The translations under genes were made by a program, and so were the position numbers. This document shows, piece by piece, positions 23,101 to 33,000 of a stretch of DNA of 64,000 nt (position 1 is the stretch's first letter; every line of letters starts with the position of its first letter). Source of the stretch: Enoplolaimus lenunculus (Eukaryota > Nematoda > Enoplea > Enoplida > Thoracostomopsidae). The notes beneath the pieces are model-generated. The model searched no databases and was not told the DNA's origin. It saw nothing but the letters and a program-made list of their open reading frames with translations. The stretch lies in NCBI GenBank assembly GCA_030248215.1, contig JASANG010003953.1, positions 1 through 64,000 of the forward strand, read 5' to 3'.

Positions 23101-24768
23101 TGCCAGCTGAGCCAGTGACAGTTCCAGCGTATTCAAATTGGGAGGATATATTTGGTTTCTTAAATTTTAACAGGTTCTAAGCGCGCTTAACAATTATTTT
23201 TGACAAATTTAAAGATTACAAACTGCGATGAAGGCGCAAATTGTTTGAACCGCATTGTAGATCGGATTTGCTGGGCATTTCAAGCGTTGTGTATAATTCA
23301 AATTGCTTACTAAAAATGCATCAAATTATTTCGGCAGATTCCTTCGCTGTTGCCTACTGAACAGTAATCATGTGTATTGTGTTACTGTAGTGACACGAAT
23401 AAGAGGGGGGAGACTGATAATTATTTGGCCTCTCCAAAGGTTACCCCCTGTTGTTCGGTTACGGACTGTTATTCGTTTTTCACCCGTCCTCCGCCGCGCT
23501 TCGCTACTGGTATATATCCGGTATTGCAACTATCCGTTGTATGAAACGATTATTTGTCTTGTATCAATAGCTTGAGCGATAATGCAAGGTTAATATACTT
23601 AAGAATGAACTTTGAAAACTAAGTATGCTTTAAAGTTTCGAACTCAACTTTATTTCGTCCTAGAGCCATTTGTGCGCTACAATTAGGGATAATTGACATT
23701 TATGGTCTCTAATTAGGGTTTGGGGACTCTATCCGTTTACGGATTCCTATTGATTGTGACTCAAAATGGGGACCCCCCTCTTATTCGGGTCACTACAGTA
23801 ATTGAGGAATTAGTCTAAAGTTAAGCTCTATTGTTCCTGCTATTTTGATATATTCCACTTTAATAGCAGGACGCCTACTTAACTATTTGTCACTGTGTCT
23901 TCAAACTTTAGCTTTTAGATTAAAAATGGACCCGTTTTGTATTATTGAGTGTAAACGCTGGACATAGAACGAGTGGTATTAGTTTGAGCCAATGTATAGA
24001 ACAGGGGCTCAACAGTAGTGTAAGCATATGCAGAAGCCTAAGCCTAGCCTATGTGTAAGGATAAGCTTATACCTAAGCCTAAGCCTAATGCTAGATCCAT
24101 GATGCATAAGCAACAAATCGTGTAAAGTTTAAGCTTACTCTATTGCAGCTCGCAAAATAACGCTCCTCCCCTGTTCTTTACATGGGCGCAAGTTTTGAAC
24201 AACCGAGCATTTACGAGGGCACTAAAACCTGGATCTGATCACTGGGTTTATTTCCACACGGCGTTTGATAACAATACCGCTCTCACCTTCCCAAATGCTC
24301 CAAATTTTCCAAACTGTGAATCCTGTGCCGTCCACCTGATGTATAAATGCTACGCGCACCATATGGCAGCCCAGGGACACGAACTGAAAGCTCGTCAAGT
24401 AACGCATCCATAGTTCGATAGCGTTTATTGCTTATTGGCAGTCGAAGACCGTGAAAATAGTGGTCACCAGCTTTATAGAAATACACATTGCGAACTGGTT
24501 TGTATTGATACACAGCTTTACCAGTCCTTTGAATAGGGACAGTTAATTGCGGATGGTTATGAAATGAACTGCTACTCGTTGACGCACCGTTCAATGCATT
24601 ATTATTATTATTATTATTATTATTCGCAGTCGCAGCGGTACGTTTTACGAATTTAAATTTGGGTTTAGTTGTCGTTGGATCTGGACGATTCCTTGCTCTT
24701 TGACGCCGCGGGATATTTCCGTTCGGCTGTGGCATCTTATTCTGATGTGTTTCTGTTGTAGTAATCAT
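10626..24768 (-). CDS. Doublecortin (DCX) domain protein, five coding exons
   Basis: Spliced minus-strand gene with exons 24768-24287, 22277-22133, 21194-20282, 19569-19453 and 11194-10626. Phases join throughout, giving 741 codons and a TGA at 10626-10628. Residues about 92-166 form one DCX domain (VRNVYFYKAGDHYFHGLRLP, YRTMDALLDELS, GARSIYTSGGRHRIHSLENL). This fold binds tubulin or microtubules. An Asn9 run precedes it. After the domain come two Lys-rich stretches and a long Ser/Thr/Asn-rich tail with no recognised domain. No kinase or EMAP domain is visible, so it is not a full DCLK- or DCX-EMAP-type protein as read here. The ATG at 24768 is the first in-frame Met; a further 5' exon cannot be excluded. 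Additional alternative exons may lie in the 8.3-kb last intron. Confidence 0.82.
11434..11687. mobile_element. Palindromic MITE (TGAGTTGATT family), copy 1
   Basis: The left end CACGGTAAATTTCATGAGTTG and right end CAACTCATTGGAATTTACAG are inverted repeats. The interior repeats TGAGTTGA/TCAACTCA motifs. A second copy is at 17208-17437. It lies in the last DCX intron. Confidence 0.75.
11684..12040. mobile_element. Element with GTGTAA..CGGATATCCG ends
   Basis: It begins CAGTGTAAGCGGATATCCG and ends CATTTACACCCTG. The interior is rich in TTCCG/CCGTTTCC. The CAGGGTGTAA-type end resembles hAT termini. It directly abuts the palindromic MITE on its left. Related right ends occur near 3231, 12640 and 43579. 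Confidence 0.5.
12040..12166 (+). repeat. Partial tRNA-like repeat related to the TTAA MITE
   Basis: It shares GCGTCATGCTCCTGTAGCTG, the TGATGG block and GTTCGAATCCTAGCAT with the core of the TTAA MITEs at 5271 and 48237. The left arm is missing; the right side ends near a TTAA. Confidence 0.6.
12515..12645. repeat. Diverged CCGGTTACACC-type fragment
   Basis: It shares ATATATACGTGATT, AACGTAAAAATAAC and the end ATATCCGGTTACACC with the fragment at about 3105-3231. Only one end is clear. Confidence 0.45.
12855..13065 (+). mobile_element. Possible solo LTR or compact promoter-polyA unit
   Basis: This locally GC-richer block has a CCAAT box (GGCCAATCAGTGG), a TATA-like motif about 60-80 bp later (GTACTATATAGTTTCGG) and an AATAAA about 75 bp further on (near 13048). 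That is the U3-R-U5 layout of a retroelement LTR. No paired copy and no clear ends are visible, so this is only a suggestion. It would be an old remnant. Confidence 0.3.
13699..14609. mobile_element. Non-autonomous DNA transposon with about 220-bp inverted repeats
   Basis: The arm starting AACTAGGTAAAAGTGCCCCT at 13699 returns inverted as AGGGGCACTTTTACCTAGTT ending at 14609. The match extends through AACATATGGGCCCA near 13910/14390, so each arm is about 220 bp with few differences. The middle (about 13930-14385) has no transposase ORF. It lies inside the last DCX intron. The low divergence of the arms suggests a relatively young copy. Confidence 0.88.
14615..14760. mobile_element. Hexamer-rich short element (TACATGGG/CCTGTTC ends)
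   Basis: It begins TTACATGGG, contains ACGCCTAAGCCTAAAC, and ends CCTGTTCC...ATGCATGGG. Composition and ends resemble the element at 23985-24187. It lies directly right of the long inverted-repeat transposon. Confidence 0.45.
15360..15466. repeat. Degenerate GCCTAA/ACTAAA hexamer tract
   Basis: Runs of AACCTAAGCTAAAGTC, ATTAGCCTAATCCTAAGAC and TACGCCTAATGC, irregular but clearly built on a hexamer. One of many such tracts in the window. Confidence 0.5.
15659..15853 (+). CDS. Small ORF with signal-peptide-like start (doubtful)
   Basis: 64 codons beginning MRQHLYYCLIIIFWCLGLHA, which looks like a secretion signal, followed by a short basic and hydrophobic tail with no recognised family. It stands alone in the last DCX intron, on the opposite strand, and ends just before a MITE. 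No splice sites or promoter support it, so a chance ORF is likely. Confidence 0.15.
   Translation: MRQHLYYCLIIIFWCLGLHAKLSARKIETGSLASRYCVPLLNITLLSNLFVGVDRNMKITYRLH
15871..16317 (+). mobile_element. Family 1 MITE, copy B (intact reference copy)
   Basis: It starts CTGTAGTGACCCGAATAAGA and ends CTTATTCGGGTCAATACAG, with TA on both sides (GGTA-TA and TA-GTG). It is 447 bp, has no ORF, and serves as the reference for the family. Confidence 0.92.
16788..16989. mobile_element. Short inverted-repeat MITE (GTGCAAGTTTTTAAAGCG ends)
   Basis: The left end CATTCATACGTGCAAGTTTT matches the inverted right end AAAACTTGCGCGTGTGAATG. The inner arms carry AACTTGCA/TGCAAGTT. About 200 bp, foldback-like, no ORF. 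Confidence 0.75.
17208..17437. mobile_element. Palindromic MITE (TGAGTTGATT family), copy 2
   Basis: The left end CACTTTAAATTCCATTGAGTTG and inverted right end CAACTCATTGGAGTTTACAG match copy 1 at 11434, as does the internal ACTCAGAATGAGTTGAATCA block. Confidence 0.75.
17941..18748. mobile_element. hAT-like non-autonomous element, 0.8 kb
   Basis: It begins CAAGGGTGCCAACGGAATTC and ends CCGATTGGAACCCTG, inverted versions of each other. Both subterminal regions are dense in ATTCCGATTCCG. The 8 bp on either side are similar (CCAATCAG and CGAATCAA), as expected for a decayed hAT target duplication. No transposase ORF is visible. Confidence 0.65.
18866..19075. mobile_element. Near-perfect foldback MITE, copy 1
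   Basis: CACTGCAAAAAATTGTGAGT at the left returns inverted as CACCATTTTTTGCAGTG at the right. Arms of about 95 bp pair almost completely around a loop of about 20 bp (near CACTGAGTCATATG). GACTC/GAGTC motifs repeat within the arms. It lies in the last DCX intron. Confidence 0.9.
19453..19569 (-). CDS. DCX gene exon 4 (39 codons, phase 1-1)
   Basis: A strong acceptor (GTTTTTTTACAG) and donor AG/GTTAGC bound 117 nt that read SISSRRKSTADSKRTN then DVRRASMADVVIAHGDSES, in the style of the neighbouring exons. Because entry and exit phases match, skipping it keeps the frame, so it could be a cassette exon. Confidence 0.7.
20282..21194 (-). CDS. DCX gene exon 3 (Lys-rich, acidic/Ser-rich)
   Basis: The acceptor is TTGATAATTTTAG. 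It encodes GKPHFTAAAKTTAHPGEE, then Lys clusters (KKTKKDQKKSKVKKK, KKVKTKKIIKK), an Ala-rich patch and a Ser/Asp/Tyr-rich region (TDYYYYANDEENG). The donor GTATGT lies just before the in-frame stop. Leaving phase is 1. Confidence 0.8.
21258..21780. mobile_element. Family 2 MITE, copy 1 (in DCX intron 2)
   Basis: The left end GGGTTATCCACGTTATACTG and following TCTACGCTACTGTAAA match the inverted right end GTAGCGTAGACAGTATAACG-TGGATGACCC. The interior has TCCTTCGAAGGGACT-type palindromes. No ORF. Related copies are at 43673, 46871, 51756, 58171 and 60083. Confidence 0.85.
22133..22277 (-). CDS. DCX gene exon 2
   Basis: The acceptor is TTTATTTTATTCAG and the donor is GTAAGA. It encodes YLCSDKSKKRVPP...SLIDLQRRRDEKFAALSEST..., completing the DCX domain and adding a charged helix. 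It enters in phase 2 and leaves in phase 0. Confidence 0.85.
22630..22985. mobile_element. hAT-like MITE with CCGGAGCCGGAGG repeats
   Basis: It begins CAGGGTGCAACCGGAGG and ends inverted in GGTTATACCCTG. Both subterminal regions carry repeated ACCGGAGCCGGAGG. It lies in the first DCX intron. Confidence 0.65.
23385..23798 (+). mobile_element. Family 1 MITE, copy C
   Basis: It starts CTGTAGTGACACGAATAAGA and ends CTTATTCGGGTCACTACAG. TA lies on both sides. It is 414 bp and sits in the first DCX intron. Confidence 0.9.
23985..24187. mobile_element. Hexamer-rich inverted-repeat element (reference copy)
   Basis: The left end CCAATGTATAGAACAGGGG is inverted at the right as CCCCTGTTCTTTACATGGG. 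Between them is a GCCTAA-rich tract including three tandem units (CCTAAGCCTAAGCCTAATG, about 24070-24090). No ORF. Hexamer tracts elsewhere may be the insides of diverged copies. Confidence 0.65.
24287..24768 (-). CDS. DCX gene exon 1 (DCX domain)
   Basis: Encodes residues 1-160, including the Asn run and most of the DCX domain. It ends GGA AG before the donor GTGAGA (phase 2). The next exon continues the domain as YLCSDKSKK, the expected end of a DCX fold. Confidence 0.85.
24598..24624 (-). repeat. Coding AAT microsatellite (Asn9)
   Basis: Nine ATT units on the plus strand encode nine Asn in DCX exon 1, just upstream of the domain. Length polymorphism is likely. Confidence 0.9.
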
Positions 24769-27700
24769 TTCGTTTTTCGGTAATTTCTGCTTCAAAATTT
24801 GTTTCTTTAGTATTTATTTAAACATCAAAATGCAATCGATTTCTTAGCTAAATATTTAATATTAATATTTACGTTCTGGTCTAAGTGAAGTGAATACAAC
24901 AAATGTTTTTCTGTACACCGAACGAAACCACATCGTTAACACCGAGTGACAATACTAAATGAATCACATTTTCTGCAAGATACATACTTATATATGATTA
25001 AATATGAACTAAAACATACAATTTGTTGTTCTTGTGAATGCTTTCGCTCAGACCGACCTCAGTATTGCTTACGCCTGAGGGCATTGGCGTTACCACAATT
25101 TTGGAAAGTGGGTCTGGGAACCTCCTATAAAAGTTACAAAAGGCGCTTCTTCTGTAGTAAAATGAAACCGTGCCTGAAAACCACTCTACAGCAAACCAAG
25201 AGTAGTGTTTTGACCCATTAAACTTGTTTTGGGTACGCCCTTACCCCAGGGCCAGTCGCAAACATACATACACCATAGCTATCTAAATATTGTTTCAGGC
25301 AACTCATACACTCCACTGGGCCTTAAAACACTTGTGTTATCTATTGTAACGAAGACCAACAACGGCGGTAACTAAGCATCTCGTATCTCATGGTAAAGCC
25401 AATGACCAGGTTTTCCATTTGTGAGTTTTGTTATCAATTGTGTAATGTATTTATGCTCACAAAATACAGACATTTGCTTAGAGAATGACAGTATTTCATG
25501 TTCGACAAAACCAGTATTGATACAATGGGCACAGGCAATTATGTATGAAGTGCGCAAAGGTGTACTTACACCAGCACCCCCTGATATTTATGATCATTTC
25601 ATGTATGTGGTCAGGTCTCTAGAGTAAAAATTGTTTGCCACGCTGTCTTCTATTATGTGTTATTGTCGGAAGGTCCGCGTGCACCCCGGCCCAATATTCT
25701 AACGTTGATCACGATAAAAACTAACCATGTTTGTATGCACATCGTATCGTATAGTACTATACAAATGCGCCCCAGTCGGGGCAACGTGCCCCCTACCTCA
25801 AATTAGGGTGGTGCCCCCAAATAGATTCGGTCTAAAAGTAAACAATCTTGAATTGCAATTGTAAAGGGGCCCCAAATTTATTCGCTACCACCCAAATATA
25901 ATTTTGTGCAGACTCCCTGGTAGTATGGTTGGCTGTTGACAAGCAATAAAAGTTACTTTATTAACGCAATTATATGTTAAGGTTGCTGACGACAGATTTT
26001 ATACGTAATATACAATGTTGGATGTACTACGTAATATACGATGTTGGATGTACCTTTGAACGCTTTAAATGTTTCGTTTTAACTCTACACTTAGAACTCA
26101 TGAACAGTAATCAAATAACAGGGGTACGGTAGTAAGAGGAGTCCCCATTTTGAAGCTCAATCAATTGGAGTCTATATTGAAGCAAGTCAATTCTGCTCAG
26201 AAGAAATAAAAAAGAAGGGCGTTGGGTCCAACTAATATAGGGTTAATTAAAAATTAATAACATTCCACAATCTAAAAACCATAAGTATTCTTTAGAAGGT
26301 AAAATAAATATCAGCCGACCTGTGTTTCGGGTTACTACAGAACACATAGAGAATGCATGCCTAATAATCCGACTCGCTCAAACTTTGAAATATTTGAAAT
26401 ATAGAAATGTTATACCACGCTTCAATTTACTTCTAGAAAGTATAAAACCTCATGTAAAGATCCGTTTATATCAAGCCTTACAAGGTCTATTAACTTTCGT
26501 TTTCTAGGATTCTATGGTTATTCAACAAGCCTATTTGTAATTCATAAAATGACTGTGGGGGTGGGCATGTGACCCTATCTCTCGTATACACCCTTGTTAC
26601 AAAGTATCATTAAGTATACACAGCGGAACACCAACAATTCAAACCAACAACTAACTAATCTGTTGACATTAGTACGCTTCGCTGTTACTGCCTCACAAAA
26701 CACGTTATTTTTTTATACTGTACATGATATGTAATTCATTATTCAATTTCAGCTGTCATTCGTCAGCGATTTCAAAAATTTCTATTGCTTTTCAATTAAT
26801 TCCAAAACTAAACAATCAGAATATGAAACTTATAAGCGCTCTTAATTGCCGTTTTCAAACCAGGTAAATAACTACAAATGCGTAATTACAGTTGACATTG
26901 TCGCTAGCTTCATTCCGAGGTGATGTGTGCTGGAAAACAATGAAGTTGAATAAAGTATGTTAGCTTCGGTTTTAAAACTGGCAACACGAAAATTAAAATT
27001 CAAATGCTGTGAATGACTGTCCGGCAAATATATTTCGGAAGACACAATTTATGCCATTACAATTCGTGAAAATTTAAACTGAAATGAGATCCGCAAGAGA
27101 TTCAGCTCTTTAGCCATCACGATGTTTGTACTGTTTGTTGCTAAAAATCAACAAGTTAAATACGAAATTTCACGAAGAACGAGGAAAAACAGACATTTTA
27201 ACAATCAAAACGACTACTCGTAGCGAAGGAACGGGGAGGATAGGCTCAGTTCACTGGATCGCTGGTTAAAGGTTATTCCTCGATAGGAAATGATTCGCCA
27301 CCACGTGAAACTCCGCATGCTTCTCATAAGCTTTTCCGGCACCTGATCCTACCATGTTGTGTTAACTCTGCGCGCCTATATATTGTTTCAGGATTTGCCT
27401 CAGATATTTAATTATTTTTCGCATACGTGAAATAATTCCTCTTATTAACACAATTAAATGCAACTAAAAAGCCCAAATACAACGAACTTTGCTAAATATC
27501 AATTCTGGTACTTTACACTGAGACTAACTAAACAGCAGACCTTTTATGCCAGTAAATACGAGTACTCAAGTAAGCATTTTAAGGCGAGTATATATATGAG
27601 ATATGCAAAGAATGTGCTTAGAAATTGGTTACCAACGAGAAGACAGCTTTCCGTGTTGCGCAGTTGTACATGACGCAATGGCGAAGTACCACTCTATTGG

Positions 27701-29690
27701 TAAAGAAAATATGAACAAAATGTACCATTTGAACCCGTGCGTACTTTGCGCCAGTCTGTACAGAGGAGAGACTGTGTTTTTGGTACTTTAAAGTAAAAGA
27801 GATGCGGTACATATATGTGGTTCCTCCTGTAGCGGTAATTTGCTGCCGGTAAAAACTTAGTAGAAAATAACTCGCCAGCTCAAGTTTGGTTGGCGAGAAA
27901 TCTCTACCAGCATAAGTTGTTTACCGTTATTTTTTAACTCTAATTTCAAAAACTACATTTTTATAAGCTTTTACTGTAATTCCCTCATTTGCAACGTCTT
28001 TTTGTACACTTATTTTAATAGTAGGGGTGTAGATCCATAAACATTTGAATTCAGTCCCACGTTCCGATTTACTGACTATGGCAATGCCCTCTTTCGACCC
28101 TATCCTCCCCTCTTTTCCGCTCCTCTCATTCCACTCAAACAAGAAAAATAGAAGGGGAGAACCTCCATTTGTATACTACTAACGCTCCTGCTGCGTAACG
28201 CGTTAGTTTTGAACTAAACTTTGGATTACAATTCATGTAAACAAAATAAAGCTACAACTCCTATTAGCAGACTTTTTTGCCAAATTCAAACCCACTTTAT
28301 TTGTAGCCAGAAAGCTGTCAAATGAAAAAGCATCCATTACTCTCTTCAGATTTGTTGAAGCTCGAGTACATGTTTGTCAATTTTTTTTGTTTTTAAACGG
28401 TTTCATTCTGTCGCTTTAATTTTTCTAAAAAACCAACGCTTGTCGTGTTTTGCATTGGATTTAAAAAATTTTGCTCATTTGAACTTTAGCTCACATAGTT
28501 CAATTGTGGCCCGAAAGTACGCTCGAATTCAGTACCATGTGGTCGATTAAGCGGTACCGATAACATCTTTGTCTAAATTTTGCATGTGTTGAAAATCTAC
28601 ATATGTTTCAGCGTTTTTCGTGGAGTTTTGTGATTATCAAAAAGATATTGTTTTTATATACGTCCGCCTGAACGAATATTGAGACAATTAACAATTATTA
28701 AACTTGCAAAAATATTAAAAGTGTTAGTTTTTATGACAACAGACTGGACAAAAGTAACTTTACAACAAGCAAGAATTAACATGGCGGAATTACCTAAAAT
28801 TGAGATTTGCTTATTAAACCAACCGCACAATAATAAACTTTCTATTTTATTTGATGTTTAATTAGTAATAGTTAATATTTAAAAATTGACACTAACGAAT
28901 GAAAATCGTTTTGTACGGCTTTCACGTCTTGTGGGTGACTGTCCCTAGTTTACGCGAAATTTGGGTTACAATAATCTGTTCAGGGACAGTCAGTAAATAC
29001 CCAAATGACAGATTATTATATTCGAAACCGATCTTTTCTTTCTACAGAAGCATACACGAATAACGAAAGGCGGTCCAATCTTACTACGAATTGTATGGTT
29101 GCTGTAAACCTGCATTGACACATTTACAAATGAGTGGCAAATTACCCGCACTGACACCAGAAGTTCGGGTTTGTTTTTGCTATTTTGCAAATTTACACCA
29201 CATTTTGTGCTGTCAGTGATTAAACGCAGAAACAGATACATATTGCAGGCAAATCGCATATGCAGTGAACAAAATCTGTTTATAATGAAAACATTCACTG
29301 CTTCCTTCTTGTGCTTCCTTGTGTATAAGAAGACTTACTTATTGTCTTTTGTGTTATTTCGGTTTGTTGCCGTATGTTTTTCTGCTCTTTATACACTGTT
29401 GAAGCCTTTGGATTGTAACAAATGCAAGCTCAGAGTGATCATTCGATGCGTTAACGTTAAAAAGAAGTGTTAAAATTTTGTTTGTATATATTGAATTGCA
29501 CATTTATTGCTATGATATGTTATCATGCTGTCTGAAACTGGCGTTTATATAATTGTTTTTTTATTTCAAATCCAAACGCGGAAGGAGAAAAAAATCCTTG
29601 TATAGTTCTGGTTTGTCCTAAGATCAAAAAGTTCACCAATGATACGTTAAGACAACTAAACCATTGAAAAACTAAACGTATTCGCTCTCG
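24769..29690. other. Intergenic stretch between the DCX and Ig genes
   Basis: Only short chance frames are seen. It contains one reverse family 1 MITE (26119-26340), a two-copy duplication at 26002-26051 (ACGTAATATACAATGTTGG unit), a C-rich/G-rich block at 25780-25890 and no splice pattern I can support. A 100-codon hydrophobic frame at 29171-29473 has no recognisable features. The promoters of the two divergent host genes should lie at its two ends. Confidence 0.5.
26119..26340 (-). mobile_element. Family 1 MITE, short diverged reverse copy
   Basis: The left part GTAAGAGGAGTCCCCATTTT followed by CAATCAATTGGAGTC and the right end AAATATCAGCC...TTTCGGGTTACTACAG match the reversed family ends. 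The interior is shortened and replaced. Confidence 0.6.
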
Positions 29691-29850
29691 GCATACCGTG
29701 CGAACAAATCGTGATCGCTAGTTTTCAACCGAACGACTGTGGTTTTCAACATAGTTTTTCTTAAAATAGTTTTGCAACAAGAAAAGTTTAGCATTGTCAG
29801 ATTTGAGTAACCTTGCAGTCAAGTATAACTCTCAACAAAAATAACATGAG
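29690..29850 (+). other. Probable 5' UTR exon of the Ig gene
   Basis: The stretch ends ATAACATGAG before a strong donor GTAAGTG. It is followed after only 49 nt by an acceptor (GAGTTTTCAG) and the exon carrying the likely start ATG. The left boundary is not determined. The ATG within ATGAG opens an upstream frame that is out of phase with the Ig protein. Confidence 0.5.
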
Positions 29851-29916
29851 GTAAGTGTAAAATATGCTGAATCCTGAAACATAGTTACTGAGTTTTCAGA
29901 AATTATATAAATAAGT

Positions 29917-30000
29917 ATGATCCCTGGGCAAGTTGTTCAACAACGCGTGGTGACTACCACTACAGGCGGACAAGTGTTCAGTGGACAATTACCGAATGAA
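29917..30000 (+). CDS. Ig gene, first coding exon
   Basis: The ATG follows an acceptor by 17 nt. It encodes MIPGQVVQQRVVTTTTGGQV and FSGQLPNE. The donor GTAAGTG is in phase 0. The Thr/Gln-rich start is typical of titin-like N-termini before the first Ig. Confidence 0.75.
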
Positions 30001-33000
30001 GTAAGTGTACTGCTATGACAACTGAGATCATGTTGAAATATGGTTTTGACGTTGTAGCATAGTTGTTGTTGTCTAACATTTGCGCTTTTGCTAACACAAC
30101 GTTTTTAATCAAATTAAAAATATCCATACTTACAACAGTCCATGCTACCATTAGGACCGTCCGATACATTTGCGTGATTACAATAAAGTAAGATTAGGCT
30201 TCAGGCTATATTTTGCTCAGGCTAACGCTTAAGCTCAGGTTTAGGTTTAATACGTATTTTTGTGCCTATAGGCATAAACGTACAATATGCCTAATCTAGA
30301 GTTACGGTCATAAACGTAAGATTGGCCCGTACAATATTTACAAATCTGAGCGTATCGGTTATTGTTATGTGTATTATCAGTGGCAAAAAAATTACACTGT
30401 TTGACCTTTGACCAAAACCTATCTGTAGTGTTTAATGCCTACTTTTTGTTGTTTTAATAAATTACCAAGGACAAAGTTTTGCATGTTTATGTAAAAACTA
30501 TTTTTCCATTGTTACGCCAAAATTGCTTTAAGTAGTATCAATAAATGAGATCGCTCTCTATTTCAGTGTTGGGTATCATGCTCGAATCAAACGGCGTCCG
30601 GACCACAGCAACCACCAATGTTTGCGAAACATTTGGAACCATGCGTTGGACAGTACGGAGGGACTGGCAGCTTTCAGGCAATGGTTACCGGGAACCCAGT
30701 GCCAAAAGTTAGCAAAACTTTTAATTATTCTAAGAAACAACAATTGCAACGATTCGTTGTAGCAATTATACTTTATTGCTCTTGTATCATAATAGCTAGC
30801 TGATCTGCTATCGTTTATTGTAGCGAACCGCTTTCTTGGCTATCTTTGACACCTTTTCAAGTCATTGTTGAATGGAAAATCTTCATAACTTTTTGTCTTT
30901 GATCTAATGTTGTCAAAACTGCCAATACGGAATATGGAGTGTTCGAATACGGAATTTAACTACATATTTTGCTATTTTAAGGTTTTCGCTTCACTTGGTG
31001 TTTTAAACGTTATTTATGGCATTTCATTACAACTAGTCACCCGACTTGGCAGAACGCGCAAAAGTTAACGAATGCACAACAATCTCTATGCAGAGTTCCT
31101 CTTCACAGGGCAATCACTTTTTTGTTCTAGTACTGTAAAGAAAGTAATGCTAGGAAATTGACCAAAATGCGTATGTGGGCCTTTGCGGCTTTAATTATAT
31201 AGATTAAAGTGGTAACAGATAAATTTTAATTTTAGCTTAAGCCATAGCGTATTGCACTATAGAAATATTTGCAGTATTGATGTTACAGGTCGGTTGGATC
31301 AAAGACGGGCAACCAATTGCACCATCGGCGAAGTACGAAATGCAATTTAATGCGTCCGGAGCAAAATTAACAATTAAAAATTTGGAAGCACCAGATGCTG
31401 GCAACTATTTTTTGATCGCAGAAAATCAATTCGGTCGACTTCAAACTGGAGCAAATTTGCTGTTTCCTTCTGCTCCGCAAGTGATTACACTTAATCAGCA
31501 AATGATGTAAGCAACCTGTTGCATCTTAAAAATAAACAAGTGACACTATAATAGAGCCAGGGTTGTTGTCTTGAAAAAAATACCTTGAAAAAACTGGTTT
31601 TGTTTCACTTTTTGCATTTTTTTTCCAGTGGGGGTGGAAAAAAATGGAAAAATATTAAATGATTCTTAAATATAATTCGCAACTAATATGACATAAAATA
31701 ACTTTGTTTGATGACATGTAACTAATTCTCATGTAACACATTAACAGTGACCATGTGTATATGTCCACAAGGACACATTATATGTTCGAAAAGAGCGAAA
31801 ATTGCAGCATATAAATATATAAATGGATTTCAGAATTGAAGCTTTGCCACGACATTCAATGCAAAACTACATTTGCATCGTGTTCGGTTCTTTCACTAGG
31901 TTTCGTCGGCAATGAGGCCAAAATTAAGGCGTTCAAATTTGAAAGCATGCTTTTACAGTATAATTTAACACAAGAATACGTCTAGTTTCAACCTCGCTTT
32001 GTTCTCGAGATTGCGGCTATTAAGAGGCTTTGATGTCAGTAAAAATCCAAAAGTGTCTTGGGATTAAATATATACTTACAAAAACAAGTGTGACTTGTTT
32101 ATGCGGAGTCACGTTATAACCGAGGCAAGCGGGCCAAGGTTTGTCCCATGTATGACATTAGCAGGCAAACCGCCGCTCTCAAATGGTTAATGTGTGCAAG
32201 AGTTCATATTTCACGCGATACTGTGGGACATTTATGCGAATATCATATGATATTCAAAAATTTCAACGAATATCGTATGATATTCAGCGGGATAGTGTAA
32301 TCTTTGGGTGCTAATAAATGAATGTTAAGTCGAACGGCAGAAGCACAGATTTGCTTTAAATACCAAATACATGCATGCAAATCGTTTCCGAAACAAATCG
32401 GATAGAACCGCAGCTTCATACTTCATAAATTCAAATTTCACATACTAGTATCATATGATATCCAGCAGGATAATTTGAGTATGTTACCTCAAGCATGCGG
32501 ACATTTGAAAATATATCATATGATATTCGCTGACAATACCTTGAATATCATACGATATTGAAAGACAAAAGATGACCTACACATGATAATAGCAGACAAA
32601 TACGAATTTTTTAATATAACATGGGGTCTACAAGCAGACAAAATGTTACCCAATAGTCTAATAGGGTCACAACGTGTCCCAAGCTGCCCCGGTTATAACG
32701 TGAACCCCGCATTAGCTCACTCCACTCATGAGTTTCTGATGTTCTGAGGACCTCACTCGATTATTACACACCCAAACTTAAATTTTTAAAAATTCGAATT
32801 TTAAGGTCACAAATTCCTTTATTGGACTCAAAATTTTTATCAAAAATTAGACAAATTACGTATACACCATTTGACACAGTGTGCAAAGCTAAGACGAATA
32901 TTGTTAAATGTTTTTCAATTAGACGTGTGGCTAACGAGTTATTATCAAATAACTAAATTTGGCGTCGAACCGTGTTCGTTGGCACCGCGCCAAATCAGTT

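Noticed and set aside
29171-29473. 100-codon hydrophobic frame upstream of the Ig gene
   Set aside because: The composition suggests membrane segments, but it is AT-rich with no family, no splice signals and an overlapping antisense frame of the same length.
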